From Pezicula radicicola (Eukaryota > Ascomycota > Leotiomycetes > Helotiales > Dermateaceae), in assembly GCA_003008705.1 (NCBI GenBank), contig PDUO01000001.1, positions 806,001 to 870,000 on the forward strand: 64,000 nucleotides of DNA, in the 5' to 3' direction. Position 1 is the first letter of the stretch; each line of letters begins with the position of its first letter. This document shows, one piece after another, positions 46,108 through 57,878 of the stretch. Both the position numbers and the translations under genes were made by a program. The notes beneath the pieces are model-generated. The model ran no database searches, had not been told where the DNA came from, and saw only the letters and a list, made by a program, of their open reading frames with translations.

Positions 46108-47399
46108 ATGAAGCTCCTCGCGCTCCCTAATGTCCTCTTCCTGTCCAATTGCGCTTATGCGCTTGCCTCTCAACAGCCAATCCTCTCCGCAAGCTCCGAT
46201 TCCCTTGTCAAGCTACACAAAGACCTCGTCACCCACGAATCTATTAGCGGTAATGAAAAGAATTGTATTGATTTCCTAGCCAAGTATCTAGAGGCCCAGA
46301 ATTTTACGGTCGAGAGGCAAGAGGTTACGCCTGGCCGTGACAATCTTTATGCGTATATTGGCAAGCAGAGGAAAACCAAAGTTGCCGTGTCGTCACATCT
46401 CGATACCGTCCCTCCCTACTGGAATTACGAGAGGCACGGAGACGAAATATGGGGGAGAGGAACCGTCGATGCGAAGGGCAGCGTTGCGGCGCAGATAAAA
46501 GCAGTCGAGGAGCTTCGGGCTACGGGCAAGCTTGAGGAGGGTGATGTCTCGCTGCTCTTCGTTACAGGAGAAGAAGTAGGAGGCGATGGCATGCTCAAAG
46601 CCAACGATCTTGGTTTGTCATGGGATAGTGTAATTTTTGGGGAGTGAGCTATAATTTCCTGCCTGGGCTGATTTATGAGCTTGGAATATGTGTCAAAGCT
46701 CGAGAATCATGTCTTATACTCTTAAATACGACTGAAAGAAGTATTGCTAACTCTGAGAACGTCCAGGCCTACCGACCTCAAACTTGGCAGTGGACACAAA
46801 GGCACAATGGGCATCGAAATCACTGCTAAAGGGAAGGCCGGTCATAGTGGATACCCCGAGTTGGGCAGAAACGCAATTGCGATGCTTATTCCTGCGCTTT
46901 ATGCGCTGCAAAATCTGGAGTTCCCTTGGAGCGACAAGTATGGCAATACTACGTTGAATCTTGGACGTATTGAGGGTGGTGTTGCTGGGAATGTTATTGC
47001 GGAGGATGCAAGTGCTCTAATTGCTATAAGGATTGCGGCTGGTAGCCCGGATGTTGTGGAGAGGATCTGTCTAGAAGCCATTGAGAAGACAGGGCAGGAA
47101 CTCGATGTCACGTTTCGTAAAGGATATGGTCCCGTGTACATTGATTCTGATGTTGAGGGTAAGTGAGCTTGGTTTGGATTGCGGAAGTTTTATACTAATT
47201 GACTCTTGTAGGCTTTGAGACCATCACCTTTAGCTATGGCACTGACATACCTAATTTATCCGGTAATCACAAAAGATACCTGTATGGACCAGGAAGCATT
47301 CTGGTAGCTCATTCGGACCATGAAATGTTGACTGTAGCGGATTTAGAGACAGCTGTCAAAGGATATAAGACGCTCATTGAGCATTCTTTAAGCGAGTAA
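46108..47399 (+). CDS. secretory M20 family metallopeptidase / deacetylase
   Basis: Exons are 46108-46643, 46767-47158 and 47212-47399, in frame, giving 371 residues. The start at 46108 ([20 protein letters not shown]) provides a signal peptide; upstream in-frame sequence lacks an ATG. Metal-binding and catalytic residues of M20 enzymes are present: [11 protein letters not shown] (His97, Asp99), GRGTVDAKG (Asp121) and TGEEVGG (Glu155, Glu156), plus a C-terminal AHSDHE histidine. The dimerisation lid is marked by [19 protein letters not shown]. This class includes acetylornithine deacetylase/succinyl-diaminopimelate desuccinylase and carboxypeptidase S relatives. With a signal peptide it is most likely a secreted or vacuolar zinc peptidase or amidohydrolase. 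Substrate unknown. Confidence 0.88.
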
Positions 47400-47789
47400 T
47401 GGGGCCTGAGGTTAATAATTGAAGCCTAGCTTGAATTTTGAATGCATGTCTTAAGTCTGGAGACATCTAATGGAGCTTTCTCTACTCTATAATGCGGGAC
47501 TGATGTGAAGCTTCAATTTAGCGACAACACAAAAAGGGCATGCTAATAATTCACTTAACCTGTAGCTAAAGTGATTCACTTACTCAAACTTGGATTTAGT
47601 TAACTCACTTGTCTGCTTAAAACTCTAATAGCCAGCATAAAACCGTGATTCATCTGAAAATTAATATATGAACCTACTGCTCTTACTAAAACGAATGTCC
47701 ACTTCGCTACATCACCTGATCAACTTTTCAATTCGTGTGGATATCCTCATATATCTCAATCTAACATCCAACGATCCAATTAGACCTCA
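47400..47789. other. short intergenic region
   Basis: This AT-rich spacer of 390 bp holds a degenerate relative of the core motif at about 47570-47605 (ACTTACTCAAACTTGG) and the promoter of the HAD gene. Confidence 0.5.
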
Positions 47790-48824
47790 ATGCAACTCTG
47801 GCAACCGCTCACTCGAGCAAACACTTTCCTTTCTTCAATCCGAACCATATCTTCAACTATCCCCAAAACAATCATGACAGCTCCATTACCTACCTCTAAG
47901 ACAATCTTACCATACAATTTCATCCTAGACTTCGATGGCACAATAACAACCCACGACACAATATTCACAGTCGCCAACATTGCCCTATCAATACAACAGC
48001 ATAAACACGGACAAGATCTTTCTCAAAAATGGTCTGGCTGTGTTTCAGTATACTCGGAAGATTATACACAACACGTGAAAACACAAACACAAATGCAAAC
48101 CATGAAGAATCAAAGTCAACGAAGAAACGCCAGGGATTCTATTGCTGAAGAACTGTCTTTTCAGAGAGGCTTGAAGGTGGTTGAAGATCGTAGTTTTATA
48201 CGCGTTGGGGAATCTGGGTTGTTTAAGGGTATTCATGGGGTGGAGTTGGAGAGGGCTGGTAGAGAGGCTGTGATGAATGGGGATGTGGTGATTCGGAACC
48301 GATTTAAGGATTTCGTTGGGAGAGTCCAAGGAGGAGGTGGGAGGTGGTGTGTGTTGTCTGTTAATTTTAGTAGAGATTTCATTCGAGGCGTAGTCAGTTG
48401 TGCTCTGGGTGATGAGTATAAGACGGAGGCTTTGGTTGTCGCGAATAGTGCTGATGTCCAAACGGGGAGTTTGAGTGGGCCTAAACTTGGACAAGAGGAG
48501 GGGAGGCTGTTGACTACGTCGGCGGATAAGATGGTGTTCATGGAGCGGATTTTTGGTGGTGAGGGGTGGAGAGGAAAAGGGGTTGTTTATATTGGAGATT
48601 CTGGAACGGACCTTGAGTGTCTATTAAAGGCAAATGTTGGGATTGTTGTTACTGATGAGGAGGGGAGGAGTAAGTTGTTGGACAGGTTAAGAGAATTGGG
48701 AACTGAGGTTGAGTATATTGGAATGTATCAAGCGAGTCATCAAAAGTGTTTGTATTGGGCTAAAGACTATGGCGAGATTTTGAAGGTTGAGGAGCTTTTT
48801 GATGTTAGGCCTGGGAGTTGTTGA
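47790..48824 (+). CDS. HAD-superfamily phosphatase-like protein (Cto1-like)
   Basis: Single exon, 344 residues. HAD motif I is clear (FILDFDGTITTHD, about residues 44-56). Motif II may be VLSVNFSRDF and motif IV is VVYIGDSGTDLECLLKA. The C-terminal YWAKDYGEIL segment also fits fungal relatives. The layout resembles the yeast Cto1 group and plant/fungal 2,3-diketo-phosphatase-like proteins. The N-terminus MQLWQPLTRANTFLSSIRTISST is basic and Ser/Thr-rich and could be a mitochondrial presequence. A second in-frame ATG at 47874 (MTAPLPTSK) could give a cytosolic form. Substrate unknown. Confidence 0.83.
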   Translation: MQLWQPLTRANTFLSSIRTISSTIPKTIMTAPLPTSKTILPYNFILDFDGTITTHDTIFTVANIALSIQQHKHGQDLSQKWSGCVSVYSEDYTQHVKTQTQMQTMKNQSQRRNARDSIAEELSFQRGLKVVEDRSFIRVGESGLFKGIHGVELERAGREAVMNGDVVIRNRFKDFVGRVQGGGGRWCVLSVNFSRDFIRGVVSCALGDEYKTEALVVANSADVQTGSLSGPKLGQEEGRLLTTSADKMVFMERIFGGEGWRGKGVVYIGDSGTDLECLLKANVGIVVTDEEGRSKLLDRLRELGTEVEYIGMYQASHQKCLYWAKDYGEILKVEELFDVRPGSC

Positions 48825-51708
48825 TTATGTAGCGGTCATACAAGAAAGGGTACCCAGTTTCAACGTGCTTAACATCGCAAAAGTAGGAGCTGAGGCCATT
48901 CCTAATAGCGCAGTGGCCGCAAGAAGAAGGGAGCTTGGAAACTCCACTTATGACCTTCATGCTCCATGTTGTCTTTGAATTCTGTACTACAAAATACTCG
49001 TTACATTCTGGGGAGGGTGTATTTAGAGAGCCTGACTGTAGAGAGCAAGAACACGCAGTGCATGATTATCAGCAGATAGTGATTACAACTGGCCCTGAGA
49101 TAGAGCAAAAAATTACCTATTTGCTACAGTTGCATAGTGACCACAGTGCTCTACAAAACCATGATTCGAAGGACCCCGTAAGGTATAGAGGCTTGCTTCC
49201 CCCCTCCTCCAAGTTTAACAGGTTCGTATTTTCTTCTTCTTTTTCTGGCAGTTGAGTGCTGCAATATTGGAGCCACTCGTCTCTTATAGAAACTGGAAAG
49301 CTTTCCGTAGAATGCAGACAATGCATACGCTGTCACGCGCCTATGTACAAGAGGATAATTCTCACAAATGGTGCGGGATTCTATTTATAGTACCTTCGCC
49401 TTTGCGCTAAGAGTCGATTATACTACGAGTAGCTTCGAGTTAGAAAACTACTTTTTTTTGGAATATTTTCTCTTCTTTCTAGATCTATAGGTTCTTTGTT
49501 TAAAATATACTAATACTAAGACCACCCCAAAGTCCTTTAAAACGGTCTACACGCGTAAAGATGTACTTGATGATTTCATCTATGCTTGATCTATCTACTA
49601 GGTCTTAGAACGAAAGATTATTTGATACTACTAGTATCTCTCTATGCCTATTAAGATACTCTATCTAATGAATCTCCTTAATAGATCCGTCTTTACTTTG
49701 GCTCTACGGGCCTCTTATCGAGTATACATCATCGTTAGGAATATCCTCTTCTCTAGACTTAGTATCTTAAGTTAAGTTATATATCTTTGTTATAGAAACT
49801 AGCTCTATATTAGGAGTAATACTGAGTACCTACTACTTCCGCCTTATATAGTGGTTGTAAAGACTATACGTTCTTAGAAGGATACCCTAGTTTAATAGTA
49901 CCATCTCTACTTATAGTTAAAGGTACTTAATACTTTAGGACTAACTAGGTTTAATATTAGGATCTATAACGAGATTCTTAATAGTATATAATAACTCCTT
50001 ACTAGTAAGCCTATACTTCTCTTTAAACAGGCCCTTAGCTTTCTTAAACCTATATACGAACGTAGTTATATAACTTAATATAATATAAAGAGCACACAGG
50101 CAACGTAGTTTAGTGTTTGGATATTCTTGTTGTACTAATACACTTTATAATCCTTCTACTACTTAGGATCTTTTATTAAATTTTATATAAACCTCTAAGT
50201 GTTCTTAATCTTTTGTAACTATACTAGATTTCCACCCCTAAAGGAATCGAAGTAAAAAAACAACTCTAGGTTAGTTAAAGATAAATACCCCAACCTAATG
50301 ATTTCCACTAACATAATATAGGATGATGTGAACCCGGTATTTGAAGAACTAATCGTAATCGATCCGGAGCTTTTCGAGAATTTTTAGGGTCGAGACCTTA
50401 TCACCTAGAATCTAATCCATGTTCAGAGATAATACATAATTTATCTAACTACTATAGCCGGTGTTGCGAATGTCCTAGCACATAATACAAAGGTAACGTT
50501 CAACCAGCCTAAATGACTTTCCTCCTAGGCTTTGACAATACCTCCTTGTGTAACTAGGCTTAACAGTAATACTACTGTAAGCGTAGGAAGTCCCTTGCCC
50601 TAAGCATTCACTCTAATCGCAGTATTTTTGTCTTTCGTCCTCTTAAGTGTTATATTCAACGACTCGCCCTTATGTACGAACAACCGCTGAAATTGAGAGT
50701 ATATATTTGTAAACTAGTTCCAACCCCGCAGAACTATTACTTGTTTTCTCTTCAGATTTTACTGCTAGGGATGAGCTGGTTTTAGAGGCATTTTGAAGAG
50801 TGGAAGCTAAAAGGTTTGATTAGCGATATACGCTTTTAAAAGTTAATGGAAACTCACCTTTATATAGAGTCTTCTATGACGAAGTAGACTTCTCGGAAGT
50901 TTAGAAGGAGTAAGCTAATAGAATATAATAATTAGGTTTAGTGGTATTACTAGGCCGTAATATAACTTACACCTTGTCCTATCCTATTTGAAGATAGTAG
51001 ATTGTACGAGAATTTAACCAGAGCAACTGAAAGAGGGGTTTAAAGAGTTGTAAGGTTGAGGATGTCAGGATTAGTAGATGTTGCCTCAACTGCGAGATGA
51101 AGCAAGTAGAGTTTGAAGAATTGTAAGGTTGTAGGTTTAAGAACGTCAAGATTAATAGATTGACCGATGTTGGCTCAACTACGAGGCGAAGTGAGCAGGG
51201 TTGAGAGAGGTGTGAGATTGAAATTGTTAAGGTTGTTAGATGTTGACTGAAATTACTTGATCTGAGTAACTAATTTGAATCCGGTATTAGATCTAAAGCT
51301 TGTAGTAGACTACAACCTATACGACGAAATATCGTTCAGCACATCCGGAGCTCATTAGATGGGTGGACTGAGCCATACTAAAGCAGTGATACTCGTTAAT
51401 GAAAGCGGATAGAGCACTTGGGGTACTTGGATGGTATGATAGTCTTCTTTGATGCGCAACTACCAGGAATAATGATGGTGGGTAGCTTGTAAATTAAGAG
51501 AGCGGTAGTACCATGATTATAAACTCAAAAACAGTTTATCCCGCTCAACAGCTCGCCTGCTCGCCTAAAAGCTACTTCGTATGCCACTGGTAATAGAGAC
51601 GAGTAGAGAGCATGTTCATTCTGCAACCTTTACCTTCTTCACCCACCTCGCTGGCTCCCGGTCGTAGCAAGCGCGGTTCGAGTTTGATACAGCAGTCCTC
51701 CATTCCCT
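48825..51708. other. gene-free region with AT-rich, decayed island
   Basis: From about 49430 to 51350 the DNA is AT-rich, dense in TA dinucleotides and without ORFs of 60 codons on either strand, which contrasts sharply with its flanks. This resembles repeat DNA degraded by repeat-induced point mutation (inference). The right end contains a diverged tandem duplication (51047-51206) and the palindromic core motif at 51253-51270. Nothing diagnostic of a particular transposon family could be read. Confidence 0.55.
51047..51206. repeat. diverged tandem duplication of about 75-90 bp
   Basis: Two adjacent segments share TTGTAAGGTTG, GTCA(G/A)GATTA(G/A)TAGA, GATGTTG(C/G)CTCAACT and GAAG.. blocks. 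A third partial copy with GTTAAGGTTG and TTAGATGTTG follows to about 51245. Confidence 0.6.
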
Positions 51709-52586
51709 TCACGGCCTTCCAGAATCATTCTTCTTCGAATTTCCCGAGCTGTTCATCGCTTCCACTTTCAGACGTTCTGATTCCTCGAAGCTCGCTAAAA
51801 GGTCATCGATCTTCTGCTCCAGGTTCGTAAGGTTGGACTCTAGGGCCTGTGCCGTCTTCTCGCCTCTAAGCAGAGAATTGTCAAATCAGTCCATGATTTT
51901 TCTCTGAAAGGCGAAGTAAAACATCCGAGGACTGCACAGGGTGTCTGAAACATTTGCCAGTCGAAAGGCAGAGCCATTTTTACCCGTACTCAGCAATATG
52001 ACCCCAGACAAGATGTTGAAGCCAAAGATAAAACAGGTAGAAATATGCATATGAGGATGTATGGGAAAGTGCGATGCAGAAAAAGATCTGCAAGCCAGTA
52101 TTTCGCATTTTAGACTACGGGGGTTGGTTTGAGGGGTAATGAACAAGAGGGGGATAATGGGAACCAAGGGCGAGTAGAAAAGAAGGGTGAAGGAGGATTT
52201 GCATAATCAAGACCAAATTGTATAGGACTCTGATGCATCATCGACGGAGGGTTCTCCGGAAACACTTACTATTGGTGCGTGCTGCAGATACTACTGCAGT
52301 ACGGTACAGTAGTAGCTAGCTGCATCCTACAGCAATAGTACGTGCTTGCGACCGAGTAACACACTTTTATGTGGGAAGTAAAGAATGCGGAACCAGAGGA
52401 GATGACGTCTTTCTTACCGGGCAAGATCTTTGAAGGCCTACACAATTCAGGTCAGTCACTAGAGTTATGAAATGGCGTTGCTAGAATGAACAGCGTGCGT
52501 ACCTGGGCTAGATCAGCTTCAGTGACTTCGGGTACATGGTCCTCTGTGTCTGACGGCTTCTTGGAGGTTGGCTGAGTCGGATCCAT
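51709..52586 (-). CDS. small coiled-coil protein with 20-nt exon
   Basis: Predicted minus-strand exons are 52503-52586, 52418-52437 (20 nt) and 51709-51865. The introns are 65 and 552 nt with GT..AG borders, and phases match across both junctions. The 86-residue product begins MDPTQPTSKKPSDTEDHVPE and continues VTEADLAQAFKDLARGEKTA. Its heptad-patterned helix (LESNLTNLEQKIDDLLASFE) is followed by a Lys/Ser/Asn tail. The in-frame joining of three separately plausible pieces into one amphipathic helix is the main support. No family was recognised; it may be a small subunit of a larger complex. The 552-nt intron is unusual for this locus. Confidence 0.65.
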
Positions 52587-52678
52587 TTCTGTCAGATTTC
52601 TGGCGGCCGTGCAGGGAGACTCAAGCTGGAAGGCCGACAGGACGATAGCTACAGGAGTCGCAGTACGGTGTGTGTATT

Positions 52679-52704
52679 CTCTCTCTCTCTCTCTCTCTCC
52701 CTCT
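52679..52704. repeat. CT dinucleotide microsatellite
   Basis: About ten CT units followed by CCCTC, about 95 bp upstream of the small coiled-coil gene start. Confidence 0.85.
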
Positions 52705-54074
52705 TTTGTAATTTTGCACAAGAAACAAAACAAGGAGTTCCTGGTATGTGGATTGTTGTGGAGTTGATAGAGTACAGGAGAATACAGTGGAGTGGTGGCC
52801 TGCAAGGGTGCTCGCATCAGAATTAAATAAGCGCAGAGGCACCACAGGCAGGATTCTGGCCTTGCACTTTTAACTTTACTTGGCGCTTGAGCATGATCCT
52901 GGACTGCTGTGCAATAATATGGTATGATGAAATGAAAAGCGATGGCAGCCAGTACCATACAGTAGGAGATGATACTACCCCAATGCAATATAGGACAGTA
53001 CCTTACTATATGGAGCCTGAAGCCAAGCGCCTCGTGCCTAAAGTGGTGATGATGGATCATACACTTGATCATTACCTGTAAATGTAGGGCTGCTTGACGA
53101 GGGTAAAACAGGAAATGAGAAAAGTCAATTCATTTTGTGTGTGCCTCTGTGTGAATCGAGTTTCAAGGGCACATCGAATTTCCAAAGCGCAACATCCCGG
53201 TGTCACATTCCGAAGAAATCATAAATCATAAAATCCAGGACGGACGGTGCAGCTGCTGGAAGAACGGCGACTGACGGATAGAAGCTTCTCTGGAAGTCTG
53301 GCAGATCTTGCAGCCGTGGTGCGGGAGCAGATTTATCGCAGATGGCCGTACCGACCGAGACACGAAACATTGAATCATCGAAACCTTGGGCGTGCCGGGA
53401 GACATGTCATATTTCGGTATTAATGAATTTGGCCATAGGTAATGCTACAGCTAGTACCACTGTACAGGAGCAATTGTCGGTAGGCAGTACTACTTGTTAC
53501 CAGTACTACGTACAACCTGGAAGACTACCCACGTACCTGCTGTAGCTGTACCGTACTCCACGTGTTTACTACTGTATTATTATGATGTATTATGGCCCTC
53601 ATCGAAAGTGAATATGCTAGGTTCTACCGAGATACTGTACGAAAGGGGGTCGCATGGTGGAGGGGTCCCCGGCTCCTAAAAGGCTCGCTTATCGTGCTTG
53701 AGTTGCGCACTTCTGATACTATCGCCCTGAAAGTGCGTAATTCTGAGCACGCTAGTTGGTAGGATGGACGCTGAAGCCCTCACTACTTGTTGTAAGTAAG
53801 GTAACCCGTAAAGTTAAACTCCACGGCCCAACCCCATTTGTTCCTCTGCCTCCACCGACTCCTAGCTCCTAGCTTCGATGCCATCGATGATGATGATGAA
53901 TGACGTTAAGGATTGATTCTTCACTCACTACGATGCAACAATCACAGGCTAGGTATACAACTACACCACCACACTGTACAGTAAGTACTGTACGGCACCT
54001 ACAGATACTACCTACCTAGGTACCTCCTACTTACTGTGCAACATCGTCACGCGATCCATTAACGATTTATTAAC

Positions 54075-54114
54075 GTTATTATTATTACTATTATCATCAT
54101 TATTATTATTATTA
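54075..54114. repeat. ATT/ATC trinucleotide microsatellite
   Basis: An interrupted run of ATT and ATC triplets in non-coding DNA. Confidence 0.8.
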
Positions 54115-54940
54115 TGCAATCTCCAGTACTCTACCTATCGCTACTGACCATGGAACTAACTAAATAACGGGCAACTCTACTGTCCTTACTCGTACGTTGG
54201 GCCTGTGTGCTGTGTTGTGTGCCTGTCCTGTGCACAGGCAGAGAGACTCTCCGTCAGTCTCCTTGGTGACCCCCCCCCCACCCCGCCAATCACGGCCCTC
54301 GCTCTGGCTCAACGCTCTTCAGGCTTTGTCAGGGCCCTCTTTTCCCTCTCTGGCTTTGCAGGCTGCGCTGGTCTCAGAGTCGGAGAGGTCTCGTTCGCTC
54401 GCTGCGTGCGTGGAGAAAATCAGGTCCCAAGGCCCCAAGTCTCCCAGGATCGTCTTCGTTGCTGCCGCATCTGCAACCTTCAACACCCAGGTCTTGCCTC
54501 TCCCATGATCCCATCTCGACCGCAGACTCGAATTTCGATCCCCATCCATGTCTTCCGCCTCTCCCTCCCTCTCCCTCTCTTCCAACTACTACTGTTGTCA
54601 GCTACAGCGTCTGCGCCGTATGGTTCCTTAGCGCCCCGGTTCCTACACCACCGGCCACCAAGCATCACCATTATCTAGATTCCCATTCTTTGTCCACTTT
54701 TCTTTTCTCTTTCCCATCTTGAACACTTTTCCATCCCTTTTCCTTCCGCATATCACGGGCATAAGCAACGAAGACGCCCTTTCACTTCTCCCTATTAATT
54801 CTTTCGGTTGCTGCCGACGTATCGCCAGCCATTTTCACCTCGACTGCTGTCCAACCGCCGCCGCCTCTACCATCAATAATCCTCATCATCCAGATCTCAG
54901 CATCGCAAGCGCACGTCACCAGTCCCCCGTTATTCCCATC

Positions 54941-54970
54941 CACCACCACCACCACCACCACCACCACCAC
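54941..54970. repeat. CAC trinucleotide microsatellite
   Basis: Ten uninterrupted CAC units within the pyrimidine-rich leader region. Confidence 0.9.
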
Positions 54971-55903
54971 AGCTCCCCTTCCCCGGTAGCTGATCACATT
55001 TCGTGTCACCTATTAACGCGTCTGCCGATCAGAAGCAGAAACCACAGTCTACTTTGCGATCTCTTCATACCTTCCGGTTCGTTGTACCTTGCCCCTTCGA
55101 AGGTTGTCTCATCCACCGCTGCTCCTACCCCACCACGCGACGACTTTGGCAACAAAACAATTCTGCCCTTCGCTCCTACATTTGGCATCACAATCTGCAG
55201 CTGCCTCCTTAATCTGCGTTGATGCTAACAGTACAATTCTAGGACACCTCCATCCATGTACTAGTCCTTGGATTAAATATCCACCACCTAATCTCGACGA
55301 AATTTCTTATAGTACCAAGTACATCTCATTGGAAACATAAAAGAACAAAAAACAAAATCCCAAAAACACATATCAGCATACAAAGTACATTAGTAGGAAA
55401 ATCTTTTTGGCTGGCTACTGCGAAATTTGTTGAACTCTGCCATCATACACCACGTCTCCATTTGCATCACAGTGGCCTATGCGGCCCCAGAACACGAATA
55501 ACTCCATCTGTGGGTGCAGGTAGACTGCTTGGAACCCCCGCGCCGCGCTGGGAAGAAACCCATGGGTTAATATCGGAAATATTCAGTAAAGCACCAAGGT
55601 TGATCTTTGAACAACACAGAATTTCCCGGCACTAGAGGAAAACAGTGATAGGGCCACCGCATACGAAGTCTATGCTTTTATTCAAGTATATAGCAGCAGA
55701 CTCATTCGAGGTTGGGAACGAAAGAAGCTTTTTGAGAATAGGAAATCTGCAGCCTGTGCCCAGAGCCTCCTTTTGGAGCGAGGGTGCGAGCAACAGAGCC
55801 CACACCTACAGAACCCAGGGCTATTGCCAACAAACCTAAGATACTTAGATCTGCGATTTTTCTCCCTTTCTCTGGACGATTGGATCCAGAAGCATCCTGC
55901 TGT

Positions 55904-57878
55904 ATGACTGAACTGGGAGAGATTTTTGCGGAGCTGGGCATCTCGCACTACCTCCACGATTTCGTCGAGCAAGGTTTTGATACTTGGGATACGATACTCG
56001 ATATCACCGAGTCCGATTTGTGAGTCTGAAATGTGTCGGTTCTTCACTACCTTAAGCTAATATATCTGCCAGTGATGCTTTGAACGTGAAGCTTGGCCAT
56101 CGACGTGTAAGCGACCTAGTCAACTTTTGCCAGTTTCCATCTGACTTGATACAGAAAATACAACGAAAAATTGCACAGTCGAGAGGCCTCTCCTCGGACA
56201 GAGCTCTAGCGTCTCCCAGCAGAAATACCCCCACTGATGATCGACCAATTGACGAGACGAAAGGCGGAGGCCACAGAGCGGATGCGAACACGAGTAGCGG
56301 AGGTACACAAGGAGCGAAGCGGAAGTACCGGCGACATCCAAAGGTTCGTGCTGGGACAAGTTTTTGCCATTATTTTTCAGGTCATGGTCAAATAACCGGA
56401 GAGAATGATGACTAATGATATTCGGCAGCCTGACGAAAACGCGCCTGAGAGACCCCCGTCAGCATATGTAATATTTTCAAATAGTAGGTCTTGTGAACAC
56501 CAAAAATCGTCGACTGGTATTAATGCTCGTATAGAAATGCGCGAAGACCTGAAAGGGAAACCTTTATCCTTCACGGAAATAGCGAAATTGGTGGGGGAGA
56601 ATTGGCAGAATCTAGCGCCCCATGAAAGAGAGCCGTTCGAGCAGCAAGCCTTCACCGCAAAAGAAAAATACAATGCTGAATTAGTGGAGTACAAGAAGAC
56701 TGAGCAGTACAAGGAGTACTCACAATACTTGGTGGACTTCAAAGCCAGACAATCTCATCAGCAGCAAGGTAAGCAAGGTTTGTGTCAACTTTCATTTAAA
56801 GGTCCGGGGTGTCGTTCTGGGGCCCAAGATTTTTGGGGGTGGGGGGGGTGTGGGAGGTTCTTTGCTCACTCGCTAACCCTTTTGTGACGTAGCTGATGCC
56901 GAGGCCACGAAGAGACCAAAACTTGAGCCTCAAGTTAGTACGGCAAGCACTGGGACCACAAGTAGCGGTGCAAGTATACACGGAAGCGAACCACCATCAG
57001 GCCGAAAACGTGACGATTCTGCTGCAACCAATGGTTCGTGGTCTGCAGGCACTCGTCAGTTATCTCCCACGTCACAGTCGCCCACTATAACAAATGTGTC
57101 GGGCATCCAGGCAGGGGCGCAACTTTCGCCTAATCCTACTTCGCCTACAGTCCTTCCTGGCTACAGAGATTCGGTAGTGTATGGAGCTACACTTCAAACA
57201 CGTCCTCCTGCTCGGAGAGAGGCGAAACAGCGCGACGAAACTGTCATTCCTATGCACCAATTGCCCCGGTTGTCGGATCCTAGTGACATGCGTATGAGCT
57301 TCGATAGACACAATATCAACAACAACAACAGGGGTGACTCACTCAATATTACGGGTGCCTTGCAACATTCCCATCGAACAGGACAAGGCCAGCCAGCTCC
57401 CTTGTTGACTTCCGAATCGACCTCGGGCACTACAAGATCTTCTGGGTCGTCGGCTAGCACGAACTCATACTTGCCCCGGACACCCATGGAGCCTTCAGTC
57501 GACCGGTCGCTTCCAATACCGAACATGTATTCTCAAAAGCCTTATGAGTTGCCACCACTTCGGCCGCCTTCCTTGTCGCCCCAGAACTCGATTCTCAACC
57601 CGCAACAGTCTCCGCATAGTATGTGGCACTCTTCTTCGCTTATGGATAGCTTTCGAGTTTTAAAGTTGTACTGACAGACCATCATAGATATTCCTTCTTA
57701 TACTGATTTCCCAAGTACGATGGCTCCAATGCGGGGTCACACGGCAATCAACTCGAGACAACAGCGACCACTTCCTTCAGCAAATACCCTAGACGATACT
57801 GTATTGGACCCTGTAAGCGCGTTGATCAAAGCCGGCGAGATTGTCGATCGAAATAGTCGACCGCGACCTCCCTCTTGA
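55904..57878 (+). CDS. SAM-domain and HMG-box protein
   Basis: Six predicted exons: 55904-56019, 56073-56343, 56429-56483, 56535-56768, 56893-57618 and 57688-57878. They join in frame to 530 residues. A SAM domain occupies about residues 1-65 (LGISHYLHDFVEQGFDTW, then ITESDFDALNVKLGHRR). A basic KRKYRRHPK precedes an HMG box at about 134-205 (PERPPSAYVIFSNKMREDL, FTEIAKLVGENWQNL, KEKYNAELVEYKK). The rest is Ser/Pro/Thr-rich and disordered, with a conserved-looking C-terminal helix (LDPVSALIKAGEIVDRNSR). The intron at 56484-56534 splits the first HMG helix and its removal restores the canonical FSNKMRE sequence. SAM-HMG proteins are fungal DNA-binding regulators linked to sexual development and mitochondrial or nuclear functions. 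The specific role is unknown. Confidence 0.88.

Larger units (their letters stand above)
52587..55903. other. intergenic region rich in simple repeats; leader of HMG-box gene
   Basis: This 3.3-kb region has no supportable gene. The left part is the promoter of the small coiled-coil gene. TACAGTAC-type words cluster near 52290-52320 and 53970-54000. From about 54200 to 55250 the plus strand is strikingly pyrimidine-rich and GC-richer, probably promoter or 5' leader of the SAM/HMG gene. It has open frames, including one with a His run coded by a CAC microsatellite, that look like by-products of composition. Confidence 0.5.

Noticed and set aside
52452..53072. 206-codon minus-strand ORF as a single-exon gene
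   Set aside because: Only the last part, from MDPTQP, is protein-like and it splices into the small coiled-coil gene. The upstream portion contains a CT microsatellite translated as Arg-Glu repeats and lies in the promoter.
54719..55222. 167-codon frame with a ten-histidine run
   Set aside because: It has no ATG start (TTG) and low-complexity composition driven by a CAC microsatellite in a pyrimidine-rich leader; competing frames in the same region are equally open.
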